Shown here one piece after another: positions 10,245-21,325 of a stretch of DNA of 64,000 nt; position 1 is the stretch's first letter; every line of letters begins with the position of its first letter. The stretch lies in assembly GCA_030824555.1 (NCBI GenBank), contig JAVBXK010000054.1:23752-87751 (forward strand), read 5' to 3'. A model generated the notes under the pieces. The model was not told the origin of the DNA. It ran no database searches and saw only the letters and a program-made list of their open reading frames with translations. This stretch comes from a bacterium. Lineage in GTDB: Bacteria; Pseudomonadota; Gammaproteobacteria; Burkholderiales; Burkholderiaceae_C. A program made the position numbers and the translations under genes.

Positions 10245-10324
10245 GTTGTGGTCAGTATCAGTCCGATGGGTACGGTGCGTGCGTGCGCGGAAGGCATGGG
10301 CATGCACGAAAGGCTCTCAGCTGT

Positions 10325-11773
10325 TCAATGGCGCAAGGTCACCCGTGGGCGGGTGCCTGCGGCCTGTTGGCGTTGCGCCAGTGCCTCGCGGTCGGGCACC
10401 AGCACAGCCTGGGTGGATTGCTCGCTGCCAAAGTAGCGCCCGGCCACGGCCTGCACCTGTTCGGCCGTGACGCGGCGCAGGCTTTGCAGCAAGCGGTCTG
10501 ACGCATCGACACCCCAGCCCTGCACCCAGTTACTGCCCAGCTCGCGGGCCTGGGCAAACACGGCGTCGAGCTTGTAAACCTCGGCAGCGCGCCACTGGTT
10601 TTTCACACGGTCCAGTTCGGTGGCGGTCACACCATCGCGGGCCACCTGCGCCACGGCATCGCGCAGCGCCTGGGCCAACTGGGCGGGGTCTTTGCCCTCG
10701 GCCGGGGTGGCATCCAGCATGAACAGACCGGGGCCGCGCCCGGTGCCGCTGAAGTAGGCCCCGGCCGAATCGGCCAGGCGCTGACCTGCTGGCCATTGCA
10801 CCAGTTGCCGCCCCAGGCGGGCGCCCTCGTAACCGTCAAGGATGGCGGCCAGCATCACCAGCGCCAGCGCATCCTGGCTGGCGGCGTCGGCTGCATCGGG
10901 GTCGGTCAGGCGGGGGCCGTGGAAGGCCATTGCCACATAGGGCTGTTCAGCCGGGGCTTTCACGTCGATGCGCTTGGCACCGGTCTGTGGTGGCTCGGTG
11001 CGGGGCTTGCGCTCGGGCACCGCGCGTGCAGGCACCTGCCCGTAGGTGGCTTGCGCCCAGGCCAGCACCTGGGCGGGGTCCACATCGCCGGCAATGACCA
11101 CCGCAGCATTCGCGGGGGTGTACCAGCGCTGGTGAAAGCCGCGCACATCGTCTGGCGTGAGCGACTCGATGTCGGCCATCCAACCGATGACCGGGCGGCG
11201 GTAGGGGTGTGCCTTCCACACGGTGGCGCTCAGGGCTTCGTGCAGGGCAGAACGCGGCTGGTCGTCCACACGCTGGCGGCGCTCTTCTTTGATGACTTCG
11301 ATTTCGCGCTTGAACTCATCGTCGGCCCACTGGTTGTGGGCGAAGCGGTCGGCCTCCAGCTTCATGACGGCTTCGAGGTGCGCAGCGGGCACCTGCTGGT
11401 GGTAGGCCGTCATGTCGCGGCTGGTGAAGGCGTTTTCGCGCCCACCCAAAGCGGCCACGCGGCGCGAAAACTCGCCGGGCTTCAGGCTGGGGGTGCCTTT
11501 GAACATCATGTGCTCCAGCACATGGGCCACGCCGCTGGTACCGTCCACCTCATCCATGGCGCCCACGCGCACCCAAAGCATGTGGGCCACGGTGGGCGCT
11601 CGGTGGTCGGGTTTGATGATCAGCGTGAGGCCGTTGGCCAGCGTGTGCCGTTGCACCGTGGTGTCGGCGGCAGGGGGCGTTGCACCCCACGCATGGGACG
11701 CCAGGCTCGCAGTGCCCAGCACCAGCATGACGGTGCGGACGGCTCCGGAAAAGTTGAAGCGAATGGGTTTCAT
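10325..11773 (-). CDS. Zinc M16-family periplasmic peptidase
   Basis: Catalytic member of the M16 pair, 482 residues. A signal peptide (LVLGTASLASHAWGA) is followed by the inverted zinc motif HVLEH at residues 84-88 and the downstream GGRENAFTSRDMTAYHQQVP block. Starting at 11773 (MKPIRF) puts the signal peptide at the N-terminus; an upstream ATG at 11803 would overlap the ftsY start and is less likely. The zinc-less partner gene follows after 80 bases. It is divergent from ftsY with only about 30 bases between starts, so promoters of each must lie inside the other gene's 5' region. Substrate unknown. Confidence 0.92.
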   Translation of the reverse strand: MKPIRFNFSGAVRTVMLVLGTASLASHAWGATPPAADTTVQRHTLANGLTLIIKPDHRAPTVAHMLWVRVGAMDEVDGTSGVAHVLEHMMFKGTPSLKPGEFSRRVAALGGRENAFTSRDMTAYHQQVPAAHLEAVMKLEADRFAHNQWADDEFKREIEVIKEERRQRVDDQPRSALHEALSATVWKAHPYRRPVIGWMADIESLTPDDVRGFHQRWYTPANAAVVIAGDVDPAQVLAWAQATYGQVPARAVPERKPRTEPPQTGAKRIDVKAPAEQPYVAMAFHGPRLTDPDAADAASQDALALVMLAAILDGYEGARLGRQLVQWPAGQRLADSAGAYFSGTGRGPGLFMLDATPAEGKDPAQLAQALRDAVAQVARDGVTATELDRVKNQWRAAEVYKLDAVFAQARELGSNWVQGWGVDASDRLLQSLRRVTAEQVQAVAGRYFGSEQSTQAVLVPDREALAQRQQAAGTRPRVTLRH

Positions 11774-11802
11774 AGAATGCACTAGACACCAGAAAGTGGC
11801 CA

Positions 11803-13401
11803 ATGTTCTCGTTCTTCAGAAAAAAACCTGCCGCCAGCCCGGCGCCTGCCCCGACACCCCAGCCGCCAGCGGCTGAATCCGCCCCCGTCAGCACCGAATT
11901 GCCCGCACAGCAAGCTGTTGCGCCCCACCCGACCCCGGCATCAGATGCCCCTGCGGCAACCAGCCCAGCCACGGTTGTGCCCGCTCCCGCTGCGGCCACA
12001 CCGCCCAACGTGCCCCACCCGGTTGAGGTAGCACCGGTGGCTGCGCCAGCGCCAACACCCGCGCCTGAGCGGACAGGTTGGTTCGACAAGATCAAAAGCA
12101 GTTTCACCGGCTCGCCTGCACCTGCACCCGTTCCGCCAGTGACCGTGGCGGTGCCCGATGCGGGTACACAAGCTGCGCCTGCGGCTTCAGTCGCACCGGT
12201 TGCGACCGGAGTGCCCACATCCGCGCCACCTGTCGCGCCGTCTGGCGCTTCATCTGCCGTGACGGCAGCTGGGTTGCCCATTGCGCCGACTGCACCCGTC
12301 ACTCCCGTTGCGCCGGTCACACCGACCCTTGCCGCCACCCAGGCACGGGCACCACAACCCACCGCTGTGCCGTTGCCGGTGCAGCGCGCAGCCACACCAC
12401 CACCAGCCACGCAGCCCGTGGCGCCGGCACCACAGCCCAGCCTTGCCCCCGTCGAACAGGCCAAGCCCGTGCGCACGGGCTGGCTCGACAAGCTCAAGGC
12501 CGGGTTGAAAAAAACCGGCTCGGCCATTGCCACGGTGTTCACCGGCACGCAAATTGACGATGCCCTGTACGAGGAGCTGGAAACCGCGCTGCTGATGGCC
12601 GACACCGGCGTCAAAGCCACCGAACACCTGCTGGCAGACGTGAAGCGCCGCGTGAAGGAAACCAAAACCACCGAACCCTCGGCCGTCAAAGGGCTGCTGG
12701 CCGATGCCATCACCGATTTGCTCAAACCACTGGAAAAGCCGCTGGCCATTGGTCTGCGCACCCCACCACCACCCGGCAGCACCGAGCTGGACGAGCCCAC
12801 CGTCATCATGGTGGCAGGCGTGAACGGCGCAGGCAAAACCACCTCCATCGGCAAACTCACCCGCCATCTGAGCGATTCGGGGGCCAGCGTGCTGCTGGCC
12901 GCAGCCGACACCTTCCGCGCCGCCGCCCGCGAGCAGCTGGGCGTGTGGGCCACACGCACCACGGTAGACATCATCAGCCAGGACGGCGGCGACCCGGCGG
13001 CGGTCAGCTTCGACGCCGTCTCAGCCGGCAAGGCACGTGGCAAAGACGTGGTGCTGGTCGACACCGCAGGCCGCCTGCCCACGCAACTGCACCTGATGGA
13101 AGAGCTGAAAAAAATCAAACGCGTGGTGCAAAAGGCGCAGGCCAGTGCACCGAACGAGGTCATTTTGGTCATTGACGGCAACACCGGCCAGAACGCGCTG
13201 ACGCAGGTCAAGGCGTTTGATCAGACGCTGGGGCTGACCGGCCTGATCGTCACCAAACTGGACGGTACCGCCAAAGGTGGCGTACTGGCTGCCATTGCCC
13301 GCGAGCACCCCATTCCGGTTTACTTCATCGGCGTGGGCGAAAAGCTGGAAGACCTGCAGACCTTCAACGCGCGCGAGTTCGCGCAAGCGCTATTGGGCTG
13401 A
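11803..13401 (+). CDS. ftsY: Signal recognition particle receptor FtsY
   Basis: SRP-receptor GTPase that docks ribosome-nascent-chain complexes at the membrane. The 532-residue protein begins with a long Ala/Pro-rich acidic-poor A region (residues about 8-220), then the N and G domains: G1 GVNGAGKTT (339-347), AAADTFRAAAREQL, DTAGRLP and TKLDGTAKGG. The amphipathic membrane-targeting helix expected just before the N domain (RTGWLDKLKAGLKK, 224-237) has a second copy inside the A region (RTGWFDKIKSSF, 90-101), and a third short amphipathic segment stands at the extreme N-terminus (MFSFFRKK). This repetition is unusual. Confidence 0.96.
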   Translation: MFSFFRKKPAASPAPAPTPQPPAAESAPVSTELPAQQAVAPHPTPASDAPAATSPATVVPAPAAATPPNVPHPVEVAPVAAPAPTPAPERTGWFDKIKSSFTGSPAPAPVPPVTVAVPDAGTQAAPAASVAPVATGVPTSAPPVAPSGASSAVTAAGLPIAPTAPVTPVAPVTPTLAATQARAPQPTAVPLPVQRAATPPPATQPVAPAPQPSLAPVEQAKPVRTGWLDKLKAGLKKTGSAIATVFTGTQIDDALYEELETALLMADTGVKATEHLLADVKRRVKETKTTEPSAVKGLLADAITDLLKPLEKPLAIGLRTPPPPGSTELDEPTVIMVAGVNGAGKTTSIGKLTRHLSDSGASVLLAAADTFRAAAREQLGVWATRTTVDIISQDGGDPAAVSFDAVSAGKARGKDVVLVDTAGRLPTQLHLMEELKKIKRVVQKAQASAPNEVILVIDGNTGQNALTQVKAFDQTLGLTGLIVTKLDGTAKGGVLAAIAREHPIPVYFIGVGEKLEDLQTFNAREFAQALLG

Positions 13402-13452
13402 GCCTCAACCGTTTTTCACGGGTGCCCTCCCCGCCTCATAGGAAAACACCGG

Positions 13453-13516
13453 GCCGCCTCAAGTTGTTTCATGCTTTCTCGGGGGACCTGGCGCAATGCA
13501 ACAGGTCTGAGGCGGC
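13453..13516. repeat. Structured repeat element, copy B, downstream of ftsY
   Basis: An outer perfect 9-bp stem GCCGCCTCA (13453-13461) against TGAGGCGGC (13508-13516) encloses an inner hairpin GACCTG (13485-13490), an 11-base loop GCGCAATGCAA and CAGGTC (13502-13507). The inner part matches copy A at 6252-6274 with two loop changes only; the outer stem is unrelated in sequence but equally paired. It sits between the convergent ftsY and ribbon-helix-helix genes, where it could also act as a transcription terminator, though it has no T tract on either strand. Confidence 0.5.
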
Positions 13517-13518
13517 GC

Positions 13519-13896
13519 TCAGGCTGCGCACACCTTGAGCACGTTGGGAGGCAGTGGATGGTGCTCGGACGCCAGCACGCGTTCGGCGTTGAGGCTGGCG
13601 ATAGGGATGCGGGCATCCTGCGGAATGCCGCCTGACAGTTGCAAGGCCAGGTAGCGCCCGCAACACACCCGCAAAAACGACGCGAAGTTGTCAACCTCCC
13701 CCCGCGCCTGCACCAGCTCGTCGTAGAGCTTGGTGCACAGCTGCGGCACGCTCATGCCGTCACGGATGGCAATGTCGTCCAGCACGTTCCAGAACAGGTT
13801 TTCCAGGCGGATGCTGGTGGCCACGCCATGCAGCCGGACCGAGCGGGCACGGCACGCGTACAAATGGGGGGCGGCGTTGATGAACACTTGGCACAT
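13519..13896 (-). CDS. Ribbon-helix-helix domain protein
   Basis: 125 residues starting at MCQVFINAAP. The segment TSIRLENLFWNVLDDIAIRD is the strand and first helix of a ribbon-helix-helix fold, followed by SVPQLCTKLYDELVQARG, matching the RHH_4-type family found in many Burkholderiales and Alphaproteobacteria (family assignment from memory). Such proteins are presumed DNA-binding or aryl-sulfate-linked regulators; the target is unknown. It is convergent with ftsY and has no obvious operon partner; the upstream DJ-1-like gene ends 108 bases away on the same strand. Confidence 0.75.
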   Translation of the reverse strand: MCQVFINAAPHLYACRARSVRLHGVATSIRLENLFWNVLDDIAIRDGMSVPQLCTKLYDELVQARGEVDNFASFLRVCCGRYLALQLSGGIPQDARIPIASLNAERVLASEHHPLPPNVLKVCAA

Positions 13897-14004
13897 GGGA
13901 CATCTCCGGGGGCAGACAGCGGCTCCACAGCATGCAGTGCTGCCCTGCCGTCGTCTACGCGGACAAACCAGCACCCGCTGGCCTGTCGCGCATGCACAAA
14001 CCTT

Positions 14005-14586
14005 TTACAGACTGATGCGGGTGCCCAGCAACGCCAGAAACTGCGCCATCCAGGCAGGATGGGCAGGCCATGCTGGTGCGCTGACCAGGTTGCCCTCGGT
14101 GAATGCACCGTCAATGGCGATGTCGGTATACGTGCCCCCTGCACGCTCCACCTCGTAGCGGCAGGCCGGGTAGGCCGAGCAGGTGCGGCCTTTGAGCACA
14201 TCGGCCCCCGCCAACAGCTGTGCACCGTGGCAGATGGCGGCCACGGGTTTGCCGGTATCAAAGAAGTGCTTCACCATGGCCACCACCGCTGGGTAGGTGC
14301 GCAGGTATTCGGGGCCACGGCCACCGGGAATGACGAGTGCGTCGTAGTCCTGCACGGCAATGTCGGCAAAAGTGGCATTCAGGGCGAAGTTGTGGCCCGG
14401 CTTTTCGCTGTAGGTCTGCGCGCCCTCGAAGTCGTGGATGGCGGTCTTGATCTGATCGCCCGCCTTTTTGTCGGGGCACACCGCGTGCACCGTGTGGCCC
14501 ACGGCCAGCAGCGTCTGAAACGGGACCATGGTTTCATAGTCCTCGCAATAGTCGCCGCAGATCATCAGAATTTTTTGGGCTGCCAT
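14005..14586 (-). CDS. DJ-1/PfpI family protein
   Basis: A 193-residue member of the class I glutamine-amidotransferase-like superfamily. The nucleophile elbow is AAICHGAQLL, with a cysteine at the expected position, and DALVIPGGRGPEYLRTYP is the typical upstream strand-loop. Homologues act as deglycases, chaperones or cysteine hydrolases; the substrate here is not predictable. Start supported by GGAGACAG upstream of the ATG. It is divergent from zwf, and its 5' region contains the HexR-type operator. Confidence 0.85.
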   Translation of the reverse strand: MAAQKILMICGDYCEDYETMVPFQTLLAVGHTVHAVCPDKKAGDQIKTAIHDFEGAQTYSEKPGHNFALNATFADIAVQDYDALVIPGGRGPEYLRTYPAVVAMVKHFFDTGKPVAAICHGAQLLAGADVLKGRTCSAYPACRYEVERAGGTYTDIAIDGAFTEGNLVSAPAWPAHPAWMAQFLALLGTRISL

Positions 14587-14766
14587 CTCTGTCTCCTGTA
14601 TTGGAAATAACGGGAATTCATTGTGGTTCGATGCCCACCACGCGTGGTGGTAGCGGGTTGTGACAGGGGTCATTGCCTGCCTTGGCTGCAAGCGCAAGGT
14701 GCCACAGGCATGCTGGTTGCTTGGCTGGCACACCTGCAGCAGTCGTGGCGCAAAAACCACTCTGCA

Positions 14767-14781
14767 TGTAACCAAATTACA
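14767..14781. promoter_or_regulatory. HexR-type operator upstream of zwf
   Basis: TGTAACCAAATTACA is a 15-base dyad (TGTAA/TTACA arms), matching the known HexR consensus TGTAnTnnAnTTACA of proteobacteria at its arms. It lies 37 bases before the zwf ATG, where it would cover the promoter. HexR is a KDPG-responsive RpiR-family repressor of Entner-Doudoroff genes. hexR itself is not in this window. Confidence 0.72.
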
Positions 14782-14818
14782 CTAACATTTCAAGCGAAAA
14801 AGTAACAAGGTTCCTACC

Positions 14819-16294
14819 ATGACATCACCTGCCCCCGTCACCCTGGCCGATGCACCGCTGGATATGGTCATATTCGGTGGCGTGGGCGACCTGTCGCTGC
14901 GCAAGTTGCTGCCCGCCCTGTTCATGGCGCATTCGCACGGCAACCTGCCCGAACCCTCGCGCATCCACGTGCTGGGCCGCCAGGCGTGGGACGAGGCCAC
15001 GTTTCGCGCCTTCATCGAAGACAAGGTGCCCCCGTTCATCGACGCAGCAGCCCGCACGCCCGATGCCTGGGCACGCTTCGTGGCGCGTCTCAGCTACCTG
15101 ATGCTCGACGCCACGCAATGCGCCGATTTCGCGGTACTGGGCCATGCCATGCAGCCCGGCTCCACACGGGTGCACTACCTGGCCACGTCGCCGGGCCTGT
15201 TCACCACCATTTGCGCCCATCTGGCCAGCAACGGGCTGATTGACCCGCACACCCGCGTGGTGCTTGAAAAACCACTTGGGCACGACCTGGCCTCGGCACG
15301 CCAGATCAACGATGAAGTGGGCAAGCACTTTGCCGAGCACCAGATCTTCCGCATCGACCACTACCTGGGCAAGGAAACCGTGCAAAACCTGATGGTGCTG
15401 CGTTTTGGCAACACCATTTTCGAGCCGCTGTGGCGCAGTCCGTTCATCAAAAGCGTGCAGATCACCGTGGCTGAAAGCGTGGGCGTGGGCAGCCGTGCCG
15501 GGTTTTACGACAGCACCGGCGCATTGCGCGACATGGTGCAAAACCACTTGCTGCAACTGCTGTGCATCGTGGCCATGGAGCCACCTGTCTCGCTCGACCC
15601 CGATGCCGTGCGCGACGAAAAACTGAAGGTGCTGCGCTCGCTGCGCCCCATGACCGTGTCCGACGTGGCCCGCGACACCGTGCGTGGCCAGTACACGCCC
15701 GGCGCGTCGGGTGGCGAGGCCGCTGCGGGCTACTTGCAGGAAGCCAACGTGCCGCCAGGCAGCGGCACCGAAACCTTCGTGGCTTTGCGCGCGCACATCA
15801 ACAACTGGCGCTGGGCCAACGTGCCCATCTTCCTGCGCACGGGCAAGCGCATGGCCGAGCGGCGGTCTGAAATCGTCATCGAATTTGCCGACCTGCCCTT
15901 CACGTTGTTCCCCGATGCACCGCGCCAACCCGTCAACCGCCTGCTGATACGCCTGCAGCCCGAAGAGCACGTGCAACTGCAGATGATGGCCAAAGAGCCC
16001 GGCAGCGGCATGCGCCTGCGTCCCGTCAGCCTGAAGCTCGACCTGGAAGCTGCGTTCGAGGCCCGCCGCGCCGAAGCCTATGAACGCCTGCTGATGGACG
16101 TCATCAAAGGCCGCCTGACGCACTTCATGCGCCGCGACGAACTGGAAGCCGCCTGGACGTGGGTGGAGCCCATCCAGAACGGCTGGGCCACGCTGGACGA
16201 AAAGCCCCGCCCCTACACCGCTGGCACCTGGGGCCCAGCCGCCTCGTCGGCGCTGATGGCCCGCGACAACATGGCCTGGGTAGAAGAGGCCTGA
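14819..16294 (+). CDS. zwf: Glucose-6-phosphate 1-dehydrogenase
   Basis: Oxidises glucose-6-phosphate to 6-phosphogluconolactone with NAD(P)+, the entry of the Entner-Doudoroff and pentose phosphate routes. The 491-residue protein has the active-site RIDHYLGKE at residues 178-186, EKPLGHDLASA and FLRTGKRM. The dinucleotide loop reads FGGVGDLSLRKL instead of the usual GASGDLAKRKL but keeps the GxxGDLxxRKL pattern. It is the first gene of zwf-pgl-edd and is preceded by a HexR-type operator. Confidence 0.96.
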   Translation: MTSPAPVTLADAPLDMVIFGGVGDLSLRKLLPALFMAHSHGNLPEPSRIHVLGRQAWDEATFRAFIEDKVPPFIDAAARTPDAWARFVARLSYLMLDATQCADFAVLGHAMQPGSTRVHYLATSPGLFTTICAHLASNGLIDPHTRVVLEKPLGHDLASARQINDEVGKHFAEHQIFRIDHYLGKETVQNLMVLRFGNTIFEPLWRSPFIKSVQITVAESVGVGSRAGFYDSTGALRDMVQNHLLQLLCIVAMEPPVSLDPDAVRDEKLKVLRSLRPMTVSDVARDTVRGQYTPGASGGEAAAGYLQEANVPPGSGTETFVALRAHINNWRWANVPIFLRTGKRMAERRSEIVIEFADLPFTLFPDAPRQPVNRLLIRLQPEEHVQLQMMAKEPGSGMRLRPVSLKLDLEAAFEARRAEAYERLLMDVIKGRLTHFMRRDELEAAWTWVEPIQNGWATLDEKPRPYTAGTWGPAASSALMARDNMAWVEEA

Positions 16295-16337
16295 CCGCCT
16301 TTCTCCCCGTCCCCCCATTGCCCCGGTACGACCCACC

Positions 16338-17120
16338 ATGTATCCACACGCCGAGCACCGTTTCGACCACCCGGCTGCGCTGGCCGCCGCGCTGGCGGCG
16401 CACGTGGCCTTGCGTTTGAAGCGGGCACTGGCACAGCGCGGACAAGCCGTGCTGGCCGTGTCGGGTGGCAAATCGCCCATTGCGCTGTTCGAGCGCCTGC
16501 GGGAACAGTCACTCGACTGGGCACACGTGACCGTTTTGCTGGTGGACGAGCGGTGCGTGCCGCACCAGCCTGCACCACACGCCGACAGCAACACCGCACT
16601 GGTCAGGCAACACCTGTTGCAAGGCCCGGCAGCCAGTGCCCGCCTGGTGCCCTTTTTCGACAGCCTGCCCGCACAGGCCCTGACGCCCGACACCGCCGAA
16701 GGCTTGGCCGCGCTGAACGCACTGGCTGCACAGGCCAGCACCCGCGTGGCGGCGTTGGGGCATATCGACATCGCGGTACTGGGTATGGGCGAAGACGGGC
16801 ACACCGCCTCGCTGTTCCCCGGTGCACAGGGGCTGACACATGCCCTGACCGCCGCAGGCCCCGTGGCCTGGGTGTGCCCAACCACCGCACCCCACACGCG
16901 CCTGAGCCTCACGCTGCCTGCGTTGCAGCGCGTGGGTGAATGCGCACTGTCCATCAGCGGCGAAACCAAGCGGGTGGTGTACCAGGAGGCCTGCCTGGTC
17001 ACGCACACTGTTTTGCCCGTCTCGCTGCTGCTGAACCCGCTCATTGCCGTGCAAGGTTTCGGCACCGGCCCCACCGTAGCCAACGCGCCCCGGATGGTGC
17101 TGTCGGTCTGGCTGGCCTGA
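16338..17120 (+). CDS. pgl: 6-phosphogluconolactonase
   Basis: Hydrolyses 6-phosphogluconolactone to 6-phosphogluconate. The 260 residues include the SGGKSPIALFE phosphate loop near residue 43, LLVDERCVP, and the catalytic-region motif LGMGEDGHTASLFPG. The gene follows zwf by 43 bases, in agreement with a joint transcript. Length and motifs are typical of the DevB/SOL family. Confidence 0.94.
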   Translation: MYPHAEHRFDHPAALAAALAAHVALRLKRALAQRGQAVLAVSGGKSPIALFERLREQSLDWAHVTVLLVDERCVPHQPAPHADSNTALVRQHLLQGPAASARLVPFFDSLPAQALTPDTAEGLAALNALAAQASTRVAALGHIDIAVLGMGEDGHTASLFPGAQGLTHALTAAGPVAWVCPTTAPHTRLSLTLPALQRVGECALSISGETKRVVYQEACLVTHTVLPVSLLLNPLIAVQGFGTGPTVANAPRMVLSVWLA

Positions 17121-17225
17121 GCGTCTGAGCTGCCTGCCCACCGCCAGCCACCCCGTTCCCTGCCCCTGAACCACCAGCCTTTGTTTCAGCCTGCAGCCCC
17201 TGTTTCGCATTGATGGGTTACCCAC

Positions 17226-19085
<1,860 letters not shown>

Positions 19086-19189
19086 GCCTGTACGGCGCGC
19101 TTGCATGCGACTGTGCTGCGCGACCGGATAGGCCGCATGCGTGGCGGGCATTCGTCGACTGCCGGGAAATCACGCCCACGGAGTTAATC

Positions 19190-19262
19190 TGACTTTGATA
19201 GCTGCTTACACAATGCCTCACTGGGCTAGAGGCCAAATTAATCTATAAGCCTCAGTGAAAAA
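19190..19262. repeat. AT-rich Comamonadaceae-type dispersed repeat
   Basis: Contains TTTGATAGCTGCTTAC, then GCTAGAGGCCAAATT and a GAGGC/GCCTC inverted pair, the best-preserved copy in the window of a short AT-rich repeat that I recall as frequent in Comamonadaceae genomes. It fills most of the 263-base gap between the convergent edd and lipoprotein genes and could end both transcripts. No other gene is visible in the gap. Confidence 0.6.
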
Positions 19263-19348
19263 GCAGCCGAACCCCGGATGACCGGGGGGCATCTGCTGGC
19301 CGGGGTGGCGCATGGAGCCGATCCGGATATCGGCTACTTCGCTGGAAC

Positions 19349-21325
19349 TTACTTCACGCTGTAGTTGGCAATGGCCTTCGGAAACTTGAAGGTGTACAGA
19401 CGGGTCGGTCGCTCCGACGCGGTACCAGGCGCCACCCGAACGGCAGCAGCCGGACACACCTTGGTGCCGTTGTTCACGAGCGTGCCGTTTTCTGTCAGGC
19501 AGGCTGTCACGTCACCGCTCACGACTGCACCTTGGGCGTCATACAGTGCGGGGGTGACGCCGAAATCGTTGTCGTTGATCAACGCAATCGTGTCGCCATT
19601 CACCACCGTGAGGCCCTCGGCCTTCTCGGCAAGCCAGCCGGCATCGTTGAGTTGCAGCAGCAGGGTTCGTTTGAGCGGCACGACCTTGGTCCAGTCAACG
19701 CCCTTGACCGTCTTGGCGGTTGCGCTGCTGGCTTCCAGCTCGGCCCCCAGGGCATTGATGTCCGTGGCATCGGCGGGGATTTCCACCAGCATGATCCTGT
19801 TGACCAACACGCCAGCGGCGTTCAAACCCTGTTCGATGGCCAGAAACTTGCCCGGTGCGACATAGGCGATGTCTCCCATTTTGGCCTGCCCGGTGTCGGA
19901 CTTCGACCAGTCTGTCTTGCTCAGGGGGAAGGCATAGGTCTTGGTCGCGCCGGTGACCGGATTCAGCACCAGCCAGCGCAGGAACAGCGCAGTTTTGCTG
20001 ACCGACACGGAAGTGCCGTCGTCAGCCGCAACCTTGGCATCCAGCGGGCTTTGAACCAGGCCGTGCAATTCGCCAGCGGCGTCCATGGCCAGCCCTTCCA
20101 TGCCGCGGTTGGCGCGCCGCAGGTTCAACACGGCGGGCAACACCGGCTTGCTGGCCGTGCTGCCAGCGATCGCCGGCGCAAAGCGCTCCTCGATCCTGCC
20201 CGTGGCCGCGTCCACCTTGATGATGAACGGACCGTACTCATCGGATATGTAGAGCTTGCCGCTGGCCTTGTCAAACACAATACCTTCAGGGTCCAGACCC
20301 ATCGGGTCACCTGTCAGTGCCTGAAGAGATTCATTCAAGGCCACTTCAGCCGAGGAACCCGGGGTGCCAACCGGCAGGGGCAGACCCGTCAGCTTGCCAC
20401 CCCTCTCGTTGAGCATCGGCGTGATGCCGGTCACCGTGGCCACTCCATTGGCCAGACGCAGCACACCAAACGTGGGGGCGAAACCCGGGGCCGGAAACAC
20501 CTTGGTGCCGTACGCGCTGGTACCCACCATGATGTTCGGACCGTCGGCATTGGAGCCGCGGTCGGTCAGTACGTAAAAGTCGATGCTGCCATCGCTGTTG
20601 ACCGACTTGAGGGTCAGCGCCGAGCCCACGGCCAGCGGAAAACCCTTGGGGAATGCGGCCTTCAAATCGGCACTGTTTCCCTCATAGGGCACGTACATGC
20701 TGGCAGGCACGTTGACACGGTGCTTGCTCACCACAACGTTGCCACCGCTGATGGCTTCTTTCGCTGTCGTGACGCTGCGGCCCATGGCGGCCAAACTGCT
20801 CTCAAAGCTCTCGCGCGCCAGACCGCGCGCCACAGGCGTGGTACCCAGCGCAGTTTTCAATGCTGCTTCAAACTTGGCGGCGTCGATCTCGTCGGGCTTG
20901 ACCGTGTCGTTGAGCTTGGCGGCCAGGCCAGTGTCAATCACGATGCCGTTGTCCACATCCTGGTCGCGGTCCAGGGACTGCAACAGTTGCAGCCGGTTGA
21001 GCACGCGTGCATCGCTCACCGTGGCACCGGCCACCAGATCCAGCGGTGTGAGCACAGCAGCCGCAGCTGCGGTGCCCAGCGCAACCGCGCCAACCTTGAA
21101 AGTCACGGTGTCGGCAGGCGTGCCGTACAAGTAGTCAAATGTGCCGTTGGCATCGGTGGTGCCGCCCTTGCCAGCCAAAGTACTGTAAGAGAGACCGGCA
21201 ACCGGCCCATCAATAAAACGCCCTTGCGAAGTGGAGTCGGAACCACCGCAAGCCGCCAGCAGCAAACCGGCCAGCACAGGGTTCAAAGCAACCACGATTG
21301 CCCGCTTTTTCATCTTGATCTTCAT
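19349..21325 (-). CDS. Esterase-like (phytase-family) lipoprotein
   Basis: A 658-residue lipoprotein: signal peptide with lipobox LLAAC followed by GGSDS. Residues about 30-170 resemble an N-terminal domain shared by several bacterial surface lipoproteins (GRFIDGPVAGLSYST, GTFDYLYG, TPLDLVAGA). The rest matches the 'esterase-like activity of phytase' beta-propeller family: FYVLTDRGSN, GLDPEGIVFD, YISDEYGPFIIKVD, RGMEGLAMD, IALINDNDFG. Such proteins are extracytoplasmic and probably bind Ca2+; phosphatase activity is inferred, not shown. Start at MKIKMKK is supported by AGGAG ten bases upstream. It stands between edd and eda on the opposite strand and looks inserted. Confidence 0.85.
   Translation of the reverse strand: MKIKMKKRAIVVALNPVLAGLLLAACGGSDSTSQGRFIDGPVAGLSYSTLAGKGGTTDANGTFDYLYGTPADTVTFKVGAVALGTAAAAAVLTPLDLVAGATVSDARVLNRLQLLQSLDRDQDVDNGIVIDTGLAAKLNDTVKPDEIDAAKFEAALKTALGTTPVARGLARESFESSLAAMGRSVTTAKEAISGGNVVVSKHRVNVPASMYVPYEGNSADLKAAFPKGFPLAVGSALTLKSVNSDGSIDFYVLTDRGSNADGPNIMVGTSAYGTKVFPAPGFAPTFGVLRLANGVATVTGITPMLNERGGKLTGLPLPVGTPGSSAEVALNESLQALTGDPMGLDPEGIVFDKASGKLYISDEYGPFIIKVDAATGRIEERFAPAIAGSTASKPVLPAVLNLRRANRGMEGLAMDAAGELHGLVQSPLDAKVAADDGTSVSVSKTALFLRWLVLNPVTGATKTYAFPLSKTDWSKSDTGQAKMGDIAYVAPGKFLAIEQGLNAAGVLVNRIMLVEIPADATDINALGAELEASSATAKTVKGVDWTKVVPLKRTLLLQLNDAGWLAEKAEGLTVVNGDTIALINDNDFGVTPALYDAQGAVVSGDVTACLTENGTLVNNGTKVCPAAAVRVAPGTASERPTRLYTFKFPKAIANYSVK

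Noticed and set aside
8862..10436. Long plus-strand open frame opposite the M16 and neighbouring genes
   Set aside because: High-GC antisense frame; the minus strand carries signal peptide and M16 family motifs, and the plus frame shows none.
14825..17083. 752-codon minus-strand frame opposite zwf and pgl
   Set aside because: Mirror frame of strongly conserved enzymes; rich in Arg/Cys/His with no domain signature.
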